The notes: generated by a model not told the origin, from the sequence alone. A DNA stretch of 16,980 bases from Rhodospirillaceae bacterium (GCA_030151865.1 JASLCK010000119.1:1-16980); one strand, 5' to 3'. Numbered from the stretch's first letter, positions 1 through 6,667 are shown. Numbers and translations: made by a program.

Positions 1-1
1 C

Positions 2-232
2 CTGCGTCCGGTGTGGCGTGATCACGCCGGCGCAGCGGCGCTCCTCGGGCATCTTGCCGCCATGAAGGGATCCGCTGTCGACCGAGGCTTCGAAGCGTTG
101 GACGGCGATCTGATGTCGCTGCCCATCAGCAGCATCGAGGAGGTCAGTCCGGGGAACGGCCAGGTCTATGATTTCTCCGTGGAAGGAGATGAGAACTTTG
201 TTGCCGGCATGGGCGGTGTGTGCTGTCACAAC
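2..232 (+). other. C-terminal end of an intein inside gyrB
   Basis: About 77 residues upstream of the GyrB TOPRIM motif do not resemble GyrB. They end in the two C-terminal splicing blocks of inteins. Block F reads VYDFSVEGDENFVAG (bases about 161-208). Block G reads GVCCHN (ending at 232), with the required His-Asn pair and a Thr as +1 extein residue. Excision after Asn would restore the GyrB sequence at its TOPRIM catalytic site. The N-terminal splicing block and any homing endonuclease lie beyond the left edge, so it cannot be said whether this is a full or mini intein. A split intein is also possible in principle. Confidence 0.9.
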
Positions 233-1144
233 ACCGACGCCGACGTCGACGGCAGTCATATCCGTACCCTGCTGTTGACGTTCTTCTATCGCCAGATGCC
301 CGAACTGATCGAACGGGGTTATCTCTATATCGCCCAGCCGCCGCTGTACCGCGCCAAGCGCGGCCAGTCGGAAGTCTATCTGAAGGACGACCGGGCGCTG
401 GAAAACTACCTGATCGACGGCGGCCTGACCGACGCGGTGCTGAAGCTGTCCGGCGGCGAACAAGTGGGCGGGCAGGATCTGCGCGCCCTGGCCGAACAGG
501 CGCGCGGCATCAAAAGCCTGTTGGGCAATCTGTCGCGCCGGGTGCCGATGGCCCTGGTGGAACAGGTGGCCATCGCCGGGGCGATGAACAGCGTCATGCT
601 GAACGACAAGCCCTCGGCCGATGCCGCCGCCCTGGAGATCGCTGCCCGCCTCGACGCCCTGGAAGATCATCTGCATCGCGGCTGGAGCGGTCATGCGGTG
701 GAAGGCGACGGCTTCGTGCTGACCCGCACCCTGCGCGGCGTGACCGAAACCCACCATATCGACGCCGCCATCCTGCGCAGCCCCGAAGCCAAGAAGCTGG
801 ACGAGGTTTCGGCCCGTCTCAAGGATGTCTATCGTCTGCAAAGCGAATTGCAGGTCAAGGACAAGCCGACCGTCATCACCGGCCCGGTGTCGCTGCTGGA
901 CGCCATCATGGATGCGGGCCGCAAGGGCATCGCCATCCAGCGCTATAAGGGCCTGGGCGAAATGAACCCCGAACAGCTGTGGGAAACCACCCTGGACCCG
1001 AATGTGCGTTCGCTGTTGCAGGTCAAGGTCCACCATATCGAGGACGCGGAAGAAGTCTTCTCCACCCTGATGGGCGACGTGGTCGAACCCCGCCGCGACT
1101 TCATCCAGACCAACGCCCTGAAAGTGGCGAACCTGGACGTGTAA
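2..1144 (+). CDS. gyrB: DNA gyrase subunit B, C-terminal part, interrupted by an intein (5' partial)
   Basis: GyrB is the ATPase/TOPRIM subunit of DNA gyrase, which introduces negative supercoils with GyrA. The frame is open to the left edge, so the ATPase and transducer domains are not visible. Bases 2-232 are intein. The mature GyrB part resumes at 233 with TDADVDGSHIRTLLLTFFYR, the TOPRIM metal-binding DxDxDG motif. It is followed by the YIAQPPLY strand, a family-specific insert (about 130 residues rich in Ala/Leu), and near the C-terminus QRYKGLGEMNPEQLWETT and a final ALKVANLDV. These are GyrB rather than ParE signatures and fit the alphaproteobacterial form. A hairpin terminator follows 33 bases after the stop, so gyrB probably ends its transcript. 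The host protein is certain; the intein part is described separately. Confidence 0.96.
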   Translation: MRPVWRDHAGAAALLGHLAAMKGSAVDRGFEALDGDLMSLPISSIEEVSPGNGQVYDFSVEGDENFVAGMGGVCCHNTDADVDGSHIRTLLLTFFYRQMPELIERGYLYIAQPPLYRAKRGQSEVYLKDDRALENYLIDGGLTDAVLKLSGGEQVGGQDLRALAEQARGIKSLLGNLSRRVPMALVEQVAIAGAMNSVMLNDKPSADAAALEIAARLDALEDHLHRGWSGHAVEGDGFVLTRTLRGVTETHHIDAAILRSPEAKKLDEVSARLKDVYRLQSELQVKDKPTVITGPVSLLDAIMDAGRKGIAIQRYKGLGEMNPEQLWETTLDPNVRSLLQVKVHHIEDAEEVFSTLMGDVVEPRRDFIQTNALKVANLDV

Positions 1145-1176
1145 GGGGGCGCGCCCCACAATTTCCGCACTGTTCC

Positions 1177-1217
1177 AAAGCCGGGAGGGGGGTATTCTCT
1201 TCCCGGCTTTATTTTCT
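1177..1217 (+). terminator. Rho-independent terminator after gyrB
   Basis: A perfect 10-bp stem (AAAGCCGGGA at 1177-1186 with TCCCGGCTTT at 1201-1210) and a 14-base loop are followed by ATTTTCTT. It sits between the gyrB stop and the next start on the same strand. Confidence 0.8.
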
Positions 1218-1230
1218 TGGGGTTGCCCCG

Positions 1231-1815
1231 ATGTACGATCCGGAAGTCTCGTCGGTGATGGTGGCTTGGGGGGCTTTCCTGGCGGTGCCGGTTTTGGCGC
1301 TGATCCTTTATTGGAAGGTGCGTCACCAACCGGTTTGGAAGGTGCTGGCCTGGGGTGCGGTCGCATGGCTGGGGCTGGTGATCGCGGGCAAGCTGATTGG
1401 CCTGACATTTGCGTTGCCTGCGGGCAATGTCGGGGCGGTTTGTCTGGCCTATGGGGCTTATTGCTTCCTGGCGTTTTCCTCCGTCCGCCTGCGGGTTAAG
1501 CTGCTGCGCTATCTGACGCTAGGTTTTGCCGTCGTGCCGATTATTCTTGGCTATGCCATCGGTACCGTTGGCGGATTGGCGGTGGTGTTTATCTTAGGAA
1601 ACGAACTGACGCTCCATCAGCCGACCGAGCAGATGCCCGACGGTTTGATTTGCCGGACCCAATATTGGGGCGCGGCCTTTACCGACGAGGGGTACGACAT
1701 CGGCCTTTATCGCCAGTTCGCCGGTTTGGAACTGTTGGTGGTCAAGCGGCGTGTGGACGAAAGCGCGATGGAACCGACCGTGACCTGCGCCGATCTGGCC
1801 GCTTTGCAGAAATAA
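1231..1815 (+). CDS. Unknown small integral membrane protein
   Basis: This encodes 194 residues. I do not recognise the family. The first about 125 residues are hydrophobic, with apparent membrane segments near residues 9-28, 37-58, 65-83 and 93-123. Basic patches between them (e.g. RLRVKLLR near 86-93) suggest loops on the cytoplasmic side. The last about 70 residues are soluble, with two Cys (141, 186) and a DEGYDIGLYRQF stretch; this tail may face the periplasm. The ATG at 1231 is chosen because the longer in-frame upstream reading overlaps gyrB and its terminator. The ribosome-binding site is poor (only a G-rich run before it). The gene lies between two terminators and therefore looks like a single-gene unit. 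Base composition is slightly more T-rich than its neighbours. Confidence 0.75.
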   Translation: MYDPEVSSVMVAWGAFLAVPVLALILYWKVRHQPVWKVLAWGAVAWLGLVIAGKLIGLTFALPAGNVGAVCLAYGAYCFLAFSSVRLRVKLLRYLTLGFAVVPIILGYAIGTVGGLAVVFILGNELTLHQPTEQMPDGLICRTQYWGAAFTDEGYDIGLYRQFAGLELLVVKRRVDESAMEPTVTCADLAALQK

Positions 1816-1834
1816 CGCCAAGGCGTTGCAGCAT

Positions 1835-1863
1835 AAAAAAGGGGCCATGACGGCCCCTTTTTC
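1835..1863. terminator. Bidirectional terminator between convergent genes
   Basis: AAAAAAGGGGCC, a five-base loop (ATGAC) and GGCCCCTTTTT form a hairpin flanked by A on the left and T on the right. It can therefore end both the membrane-protein gene (+) and the lipoprotein gene (-). Confidence 0.85.
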
Positions 1864-1883
1864 GTATTCGCGGCGACAGGACC

Positions 1884-2114
1884 TCAGCGGCCGGTCGGCG
1901 CGTTGGCGGTATAGCCGTGGGAACATTCCGGCGCCTGTTCGACGGCGGCGTGGAATTCCTGCAGCGTCGGCGCGCTGACCACCACGTTTTGACCGGCATA
2001 GGCACAGGTGGCCGACCAGACGTTGGAAAGACGAACCGTCGTGGCGTTGGACGAGGCACAAGCCGACAGCCCCAGGCAAGCCCCCAAGGCGGACAGAATA
2101 ACCAGCTTCTTCAT
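1884..2114 (-). CDS. Small predicted lipoprotein, unknown function
   Basis: The product has 76 residues. It starts MKKLVILSAL and has a clear lipobox LSAC with the lipidated Cys at 19, so it is predicted to be exported and anchored in a membrane. The mature part, about 58 residues, contains two further cysteines (37 and 63) that could form a disulfide, and no motif I recognise. Ser at +2 after Ala20 gives no Asp retention signal, so the outer membrane is the likelier location. The ATG at 2114 was chosen because the signal sequence begins exactly there; the open frame continues upstream but without coding character. It converges on the preceding membrane-protein gene through a shared terminator, and diverges from the repeat-containing secreted protein downstream of it. 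Confidence 0.75.
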   Translation of the reverse strand: MKKLVILSALGACLGLSACASSNATTVRLSNVWSATCAYAGQNVVVSAPTLQEFHAAVEQAPECSHGYTANAPTGR

Positions 2115-2144
2115 GGTGAACCAAATCCTATGCTCTGCAAGCAG

Positions 2145-2162
2145 CGCCGCCGACCGGCGGCG
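2145..2162 (-). promoter_or_regulatory. GC-rich hairpin in the leader of the lipoprotein gene
   Basis: CGCCGCC (2145-2151) pairs with GGCGGCG (2156-2162) around a four-base loop, about 30 bases before the lipoprotein start on the minus strand. A possible weak promoter lies just upstream of it on the minus strand: a TTGCCG -35 at 2205-2200 and an AATCAT -10 at 2182-2177, with 17-base spacing. The hairpin is visible; a role in translation or RNA stability is inference. Confidence 0.35.
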
Positions 2163-2267
2163 GTCTTCGATTGGCAATGATTGACGTCTTAGCACAGCCC
2201 GGCAAATCCCACATCGGACCGCCTTGCATGGCCGCCATTTGCCGAAAGCGCGCTTGATTTGGCGGCG

Positions 2268-2283
2268 ATTGCGATTTCGCAAT
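2268..2283. promoter_or_regulatory. Palindrome, possible operator
   Basis: ATTGCGATTTCGCAAT is a perfect inverted repeat with 7-bp arms and a two-base centre. It lies in the 279-base region between two divergent genes (starts at 2114 and 2394). A nearby AATGCGAATG (2291-2300) repeats part of the arm. The regulator is unknown. Confidence 0.3.
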
Positions 2284-2344
2284 ATTAGAAAATGCGAATG
2301 TGATAAGATGATGGAGTGCCGTTCTTTGAGGATGGCACAATGGT

Positions 2345-2373
2345 CGCCGCGATGGTCGCGGCGCTCGTTTTTT
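2345..2373 (+). promoter_or_regulatory. Terminator-like hairpin in the leader of the GMQGQ-repeat protein gene
   Basis: CGCCGCGA (2345-2352), loop TGG, and TCGCGGCG (2356-2363) form a perfect 8-bp stem, followed by CTCG and six T residues (2368-2373). This is the layout of an intrinsic terminator. It stands only 8 bases before the Shine-Dalgarno sequence (GAGGGG, 2382-2387) of the gene at 2394. It may be an attenuator, or the end of a short upstream transcript. Confidence 0.45.
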
Positions 2374-2393
2374 CGATGAACGAGGGGCAGACC

Positions 2394-2801
2394 ATGAAAT
2401 TCACATCCATTGCCATATCGCTTTTCGTCGGCGCGGTGCTGACCGCATCGGCCTGGGCGCAAACTGGTCCGGGTCCCAATGGTCCCGGTATGCAAGGCCA
2501 GGGTATGCAGGGCCAGGGTATGCAGGGCCAGGGCATGCAAGGTCAGGGAATGGGCGGCAAAGGCGGCGGTTTCGCCTTCAGCCAGCGCAATACCCTGGGT
2601 TGGTCGCTGATGACGCCCGAGGAACGGACCGCCCATCAACAGAAGATGCGGTCCGCCAAAAGCTACGACGAGTGCAAAAGCATTCAGGCCGAGCATCATC
2701 AACTGATGGCACAGCGGGCCAAGGATCAGGGCAAGACCCTGCCTGCGCCACGGGCCAATGCCTGTGACCGTATGAAGGCCAAGGGCTTCTTTGCCCAGTG
2801 A
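2394..2801 (+). CDS. Small secreted Met/Gln/Gly-repeat protein, unknown function
   Basis: The product has 135 residues. An N-terminal signal peptide (MKFTSIAISLFVGAVL...) probably ends at AWA-Q near residue 22, so the protein should be periplasmic or secreted. Residues 32-51 are four tandem GMQGQ pentapeptides. The conserved part begins at about 70: LMTPEERTAHQQKM, then YDECKS near 91-96 and ANACDRMKAKGFF at the end. I recall similar short exported proteins from other proteobacteria without a known role. The two cysteines (94, 124) could form a disulfide. The Met-rich and His-containing composition might suit metal binding, but that is inference. The ATG at 2394 is preceded by GAGGGG at good distance and begins the signal peptide; the open frame to 2316 is judged leader. 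Confidence 0.8.
   Translation: MKFTSIAISLFVGAVLTASAWAQTGPGPNGPGMQGQGMQGQGMQGQGMQGQGMGGKGGGFAFSQRNTLGWSLMTPEERTAHQQKMRSAKSYDECKSIQAEHHQLMAQRAKDQGKTLPAPRANACDRMKAKGFFAQ
2487..2546 (+). repeat. Four 15-base tandem repeats coding GMQGQ
   Basis: The units are GGTATGCAAGGCCAG, GGTATGCAGGGCCAG (twice) and GGCATGCAAGGTCAG, all in frame in the secreted protein. Two units are identical and the others differ at one to three positions. This suggests recent expansion by slippage, with likely length differences between strains. Confidence 0.85.
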
Positions 2802-2817
2802 GGAGGGCGTGATGGAG

Positions 2818-2842
2818 CGGCATCCTTCGCGGCGGGATGCCG
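2818..2842 (+). terminator. Hairpin after the GMQGQ-repeat protein gene
   Basis: CGGCATCC (2818-2825) and GGATGCCG (2835-2842) form a perfect 8-bp stem, 16 bases after the stop. There is no T tract, so it is a weak or Rho-assisted terminator at best, or a 3'-end stabiliser. The rest of the gap to 3008 is AT-richer. It holds two small hairpins (2885-2897 and 2898-2914) and presumably the promoter of the next gene, which I cannot place. Confidence 0.4.
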
Positions 2843-3007
2843 GTCCGAAAATGGGCTTCCAAAGCTAATTAATTTTAGAAAAACGGTGAAAAACACCCAG
2901 CAAAGCAAATGCTGTGTTTCAAGTGCAGTCAAAGATTTGAGCGTGACTTTTTGTCGGTTTTAGAGCAAGACCTGTCTCGCAAGGTTCCTTCGAGGCAGAG
3001 ACTGTAA

Positions 3008-4717
3008 ATGGCCCTTATCCTTTCGATCCATCACGGCATTCACGATAGCGCCGCTACGTTGTTTGACGATTATCGCATCGTTGCCGCAGTGCAAAAGGAA
3101 CGGCTGTCACGGACCAAAAAGGATGGCGGTCTGGCCTTGGAATGCGCCGCCGAGGTGTTGAGCATCGGCGGGATTACCCCCACTCAGGTGGAAGCCGTGG
3201 TGTTCTCCCGCGGGGAGTTCCCGCGCGATTATTATAAGGCCGACTTATTCCGCCGTTTGCGCGATAAGGTCCAGGGGCGGACCGGGGCGCGTGATCTGTC
3301 CACCGTGATGGCCAAGGCCCAGACCACCGATCCCCGTCAGGTGTTGGATGTGGACAAGGTGTTGGCGCTGTATGGCCTGCCCACCACGGTGCCGGTGTTC
3401 TTCTCCAACCACCATTTCTCCCATGCCTTGCCGTCGCTGTTTTACACCGACTGGGACGATGCGCTGCTCTATAGCGCCGATGGTGCCGGCGACAATGTCA
3501 ATTACAGCCATCGGGTTTTCCGCGACGGTCAGTTGACCACCCTGTTTGGCGATGACCGCTGGCTGAACCAGCCCTACCGTAACGACAGTCTGGCCCGTGC
3601 CTATGCCCATGTGACCGAAGCCCTGGGCTTCCGTCCTCTGCATCACGAAGGCAAGATCACCGGTCTGGCGGCCTTCGGCAAGCCGACCCTGCAACAGGCT
3701 TTTTCCTCGCACTTCCAGGTCGGGGCCGATGGGCTGTTCACCAGTGACTTTGCCGATGCTCCGTCCATGCGCGATGCCTTTATCGCCTTGTGCCAGGGCC
3801 ACAGCCGCGAAGATGCCGCCGCGTCGATTCAGGCCTTCCTGGAAGACAAGATGATGCAGTCGGTTGGCCGTCTGCTGGAACAGCACAAGGTCCGTCACCT
3901 GGGGCTGGCCGGCGGTCTGTTCGCCAACGTCAAACTGAACCAGCGTTTGGCCGAAAATTTTGGTCTGGACGAAGTCTTTGTCGTACCGCCCATGGGCGAC
4001 GAAGGCTTGGCTATCGGCGGCGTCTTGCAATATCTGCTGGAACGCGACGGCATGGCCGCTTGGCTGAAGCAGCGTTACCGGTTGCCCGACGTGTATTGGG
4101 GCCGTGAGTTCGGGGCTGATACCGGCCGCCGCTTCCTGGGCTATTCCGACAAGGTCTTCCGTGTCGATGGCGATCCGGTGCCGACCGCTGCGCGTCTGAT
4201 GGCTGACGGCAAGGCGGTGGCTATTGTCAATCGCCGCATGGAATACGGCCCGCGCGCCCTGGGGGCCCGCTCCATCATGGCCTCGCCCTGCCAGCGTGAG
4301 ATCAATGATTCGCTGAACCAGCGGCTCGACCGCAGCGAGTTCATGCCCTTTGCCCCGGTGATTGCCGAGGAAGACGCCCGCCATGTCTTCGACGTCACCG
4401 ACGTTAATGCCTATGCCGCGCGTTTCATGACCATCACCTGCGATGTCAAACCTGATTGGCGCGACCGCATTCCGGCGGTGGTCCATGTGGACGGTACCGC
4501 CCGCCCGCAGGTGATCCGCCGTGCCGACAATCCGCTTTATTATGACGCCCTGGCGGCGTTCAAGGCGGAAACCGGCCTGCCGACGTTGGTCAACACCAGC
4601 TTTAATGTGCACGAAGAACCGATCATCAACACGCCCGAGGAAGCCGCCAAGGCCCTGGTGGATGACCGGGTGGATTATCTGCTGACCGAAGACGGGGTAT
4701 ACGGCACCCGGTCGTAA
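3008..4717 (+). CDS. Carbamoyltransferase of the TobZ/NodU/CmcH family
   Basis: The product has 569 residues, close to the family's usual length. These enzymes use carbamoyl phosphate and ATP to make carbamoyl-adenylate and transfer the carbamoyl group to a hydroxyl of a sugar or natural product. The N-terminal Kae1/ASKHA-like domain shows IHHGIHDSAA near 7-16, a metal-binding HxxxH (His135 and His139 in SNHHFSHA), a DGAGD loop near 158-162, HHEGKITGLAAFGKP and LGLAGGLFANVKLN. The C-terminal YrdC-like domain carries RRMEYGPRALGARSI, EFMPFAPV and PTLVNTSFN. The start at 3008 begins directly with the expected first strand (MALILSIHHG); GAGG lies about 12 bases before it. No glycosyltransferase or antibiotic genes are adjacent, so the substrate is unknown. 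A surface polysaccharide or secondary metabolite is plausible. The family assignment is secure. Confidence 0.93.
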   Translation: MALILSIHHGIHDSAATLFDDYRIVAAVQKERLSRTKKDGGLALECAAEVLSIGGITPTQVEAVVFSRGEFPRDYYKADLFRRLRDKVQGRTGARDLSTVMAKAQTTDPRQVLDVDKVLALYGLPTTVPVFFSNHHFSHALPSLFYTDWDDALLYSADGAGDNVNYSHRVFRDGQLTTLFGDDRWLNQPYRNDSLARAYAHVTEALGFRPLHHEGKITGLAAFGKPTLQQAFSSHFQVGADGLFTSDFADAPSMRDAFIALCQGHSREDAAASIQAFLEDKMMQSVGRLLEQHKVRHLGLAGGLFANVKLNQRLAENFGLDEVFVVPPMGDEGLAIGGVLQYLLERDGMAAWLKQRYRLPDVYWGREFGADTGRRFLGYSDKVFRVDGDPVPTAARLMADGKAVAIVNRRMEYGPRALGARSIMASPCQREINDSLNQRLDRSEFMPFAPVIAEEDARHVFDVTDVNAYAARFMTITCDVKPDWRDRIPAVVHVDGTARPQVIRRADNPLYYDALAAFKAETGLPTLVNTSFNVHEEPIINTPEEAAKALVDDRVDYLLTEDGVYGTRS

Positions 4718-4730
4718 TCCAATAAAGGAA

Positions 4731-4942
4731 ACGGGCCTGTGGGCCCGTCAGGATGATGACAAACCTCATCCGGGGGCACTTTGCCCCCGAATCCCTGCGC
4801 GAGAGGCTTACCTCTCGCACTCTCTAATTTATTGATAATAAATAAAAGTGGTCTGGAGATTTTTCTCCAGCAGGCGCGGACTGGTCCGCTTGCCGTCAGG
4901 CAAATGAACTTTGTCGCAATCTGAACCGGGCTCTAAGGCCCG
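4731..4942. repeat. Cluster of seven short perfect hairpins between convergent genes
   Basis: No gene is visible here. Seven inverted repeats follow one another. Stems: 4731-4737/4742-4748 (7 bp); 4771-4778/4782-4789 (8 bp); 4799-4806/4811-4818 (8 bp); 4853-4859/4864-4870 (7 bp); 4876-4880/4885-4889 (5 bp); 4890-4894/4899-4903 (5 bp); 4927-4931/4938-4942 (5 bp). Loops are 3-6 bases. An AT-rich linker (4821-4849) divides the set. The third hairpin could terminate the plus-strand gene. On the minus strand the fourth, followed by a T-rich run, could terminate the ycgN-like gene. The remaining stems are unexplained. They may be a structured RNA or a palindromic element. Confidence 0.75.
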
Positions 4943-5398
4943 TTATTCCGGCCAGGTGACGATGTGGTCTTCCAGATCGCCCGCGCCCCGTTCGGCGATG
5001 GCGCGGCGGCGTACCGAGATGCCGGCGTCATGTACGCTGTTGGGATCGCCGGTCATCAAGGGGTGCCACCAGTACAGATCCTTGCCTTCCGCCACCAGGC
5101 GATAGGCGCAGGTCGAGGGCAGCCATTTCAGGCTTTCCACCGCTTCGGGCGTCAGGGCCACGCAGTCGGGGATAAAGCGCTGCCGCTGCTCGTACTTCTT
5201 GCAGCGGCAGCTTTTTAAATCCAACAGGCGGCAGGCCACGTTGGTGTAACTGATTTCTCCGGTATCTTCGAATTGCAGCTTGTGCAGACAGCACCGGCCG
5301 CAACCGTCGCACAATGACTCCCACTCGGCGGGAGTCATTTCCTTCAGACTTTTATCCCGCCAGAACTTGGTCGTGACCGCGGATGAAGGACCGGACAT
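4943..5398 (-). CDS. YcgN-family cysteine-rich protein (UPF0260, putative Zn/Fe-binding)
   Basis: The product has 151 residues and matches the E. coli YcgN layout from end to end. It has FWRDKSLKEMTPAEWESLCDGCGRCCLHKL near the start, then TNVACRLLD, CRCKKYEQR, PDCVALT, WLPSTCAYRLVAEGKDL and WHPLMTGDP. Cysteines 30, 33, 36, 37, 56, 64, 66, 79 and 97 are arranged as in the CxxCxxCC metal-chelating domain families. The function is not established; metal binding is inferred from the cysteines. The ATG at 5398 is favoured over the longer frame because homology begins there and GAGGAG lies 10-15 bases upstream. Its first 47 bases overlap the 3' end of phaZ in another frame, so translation is probably coupled. 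Confidence 0.88.
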   Translation of the reverse strand: MSGPSSAVTTKFWRDKSLKEMTPAEWESLCDGCGRCCLHKLQFEDTGEISYTNVACRLLDLKSCRCKKYEQRQRFIPDCVALTPEAVESLKWLPSTCAYRLVAEGKDLYWWHPLMTGDPNSVHDAGISVRRRAIAERGAGDLEDHIVTWPE

Positions 5399-6599
5399 TG
5401 GGGTAAATCTCCTCGCGCCAGCGGCGGCCGTTGAACACGCCGTAATGGCCCACCTTGGGCTGCAGGTGGTGGCGGCGCATATCGTCGGGCAGCGACGAAC
5501 ACAGCCCCTGGGCCGCCAGACACTGGCCGGGTCCGGTGATGTCGTCCTTTTCCCCCTCAACGGTCATCAATGCCGTGCGGGTGATCAAGGACGGATCCAC
5601 CTTGCGGCCGCGCGACGTCATGACGCCTCGGGGCAAAGCGTGTTCTTTAAAGACGGTTTGGATCGTCTGCAAATAAAATTCGGCGGGCAGGTCCATCACC
5701 GAGAGATATTCGTCATAGAACGTCCGGTGCTGTTCCGCCGATTCGCCGTCGCCCTGGATCATGTTTTGGAACAGCTTCAGGTGGGCGTCCACATGGCGGT
5801 CGATGTTCATCGACATAAAGCCGGTCAATTGCAGAAAGCCCGGATAGACCGTGCGGCCCCGGCCCGCATAGTTCAGCGGCACCGAATGCACCACGTTGGC
5901 GCGGAACCATTCCAGCGGGCGGGAGGTGGCGAATTCGTTGACCTTGGTGGGGTTGGCGCGGGTATCGATCGGCCCGCCCATCAGGGTCATCGACGGCGGC
6001 AGGCAAGGGTCTTGGTCCGCCGACATCAACGCCACCGCCGACAGCACCGGAACGGTGGGCTGACAGACGCCCAGGATATGGGTGTTCGGCCCCAGATGAT
6101 GCAAAAAGCGCACGATCAGGTCGATATAATCATCCAGATCAAAGCCGCCCCGGTGCAGCGGCACATCGCGGGCATCGGTCCAGTCGGTGATATAGATATC
6201 GTGATCGGGCAGCAGGGTTTCGACCGTACCGCGCAGCAAGGTGGCGTAATGGCCCGACAGCGGGGCGACGATCAACAGACGCGGATCGGGTTGGCTTTTC
6301 ATTCCTGTCGGAATATCGCGCTTGAAATGCAGCAGCGTGCAGAAATCGGTCTTCAGGGCCTTTTCTTCATGCACCATGACTTTGATGCCGTCGATCTCGG
6401 TCACCGGCAGGTGAAAGGACGGTTTCTTATAACGGCGCGTGGTGCGTTCCAGCAGTTCGCAACTGGCGGCGATGGTGCGGCCCAGGCGGGTATAAGACAT
6501 TGGCAGCCAGGGATGACTGTAAAGATGCTGCATCGCTTCGGCGGCCAGGCGAACCGGGGCCAACACGGCGTGCTGCATTTCGTGCATTTGATAAAGCAT
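5352..6599 (-). CDS. phaZ: Intracellular polyhydroxybutyrate depolymerase
   Basis: The product has 415 residues, the normal length for the intracellular PhaZ family of alpha- and betaproteobacteria. It hydrolyses amorphous PHB in storage granules to 3-hydroxybutyrate oligomers and monomers. It starts MLYQMHEMQHAVLAPVR, as family members do. The catalytic residues can be placed by analogy with the Ralstonia enzyme: Cys179 in the lipase-box-like GVCQPT, Asp352 or Asp353 in EGEKDDITGPG, and His385 in VGHYGVFNG. PLSGHYATLLRGTV and DWTDARDVPL are further family signatures. TGAGGCGA just before the ATG is a good ribosome-binding site. No signal peptide is present, consistent with an intracellular enzyme. 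It is followed by the overlapping ycgN-like gene. An AT-rich upstream gap with a CTGC-N3-GCAG palindrome suggests its own regulated promoter. Confidence 0.94.
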   Translation of the reverse strand: MLYQMHEMQHAVLAPVRLAAEAMQHLYSHPWLPMSYTRLGRTIAASCELLERTTRRYKKPSFHLPVTEIDGIKVMVHEEKALKTDFCTLLHFKRDIPTGMKSQPDPRLLIVAPLSGHYATLLRGTVETLLPDHDIYITDWTDARDVPLHRGGFDLDDYIDLIVRFLHHLGPNTHILGVCQPTVPVLSAVALMSADQDPCLPPSMTLMGGPIDTRANPTKVNEFATSRPLEWFRANVVHSVPLNYAGRGRTVYPGFLQLTGFMSMNIDRHVDAHLKLFQNMIQGDGESAEQHRTFYDEYLSVMDLPAEFYLQTIQTVFKEHALPRGVMTSRGRKVDPSLITRTALMTVEGEKDDITGPGQCLAAQGLCSSLPDDMRRHHLQPKVGHYGVFNGRRWREEIYPNVRSFIRGHDQVLAG

Positions 6600-6667
6600 C
6601 TCGCCTCAAAACCCGTTCAGAAAGAGTGACGATCCACCGAAAAGGCTAAGGTCTAATCTAGTCCGAT

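Noticed and set aside
2487..2546. Tandem repeats as a CRISPR-like array
   Set aside because: The units are contiguous, in frame and coding, with no spacers.
3245..4612. Minus-strand open frame of 455 codons
   Set aside because: It is antisense to the carbamoyltransferase and shows no recognisable domain.
5280..6629. Plus-strand open frame of 449 codons
   Set aside because: It is antisense to phaZ, whose catalytic residues are all in place.
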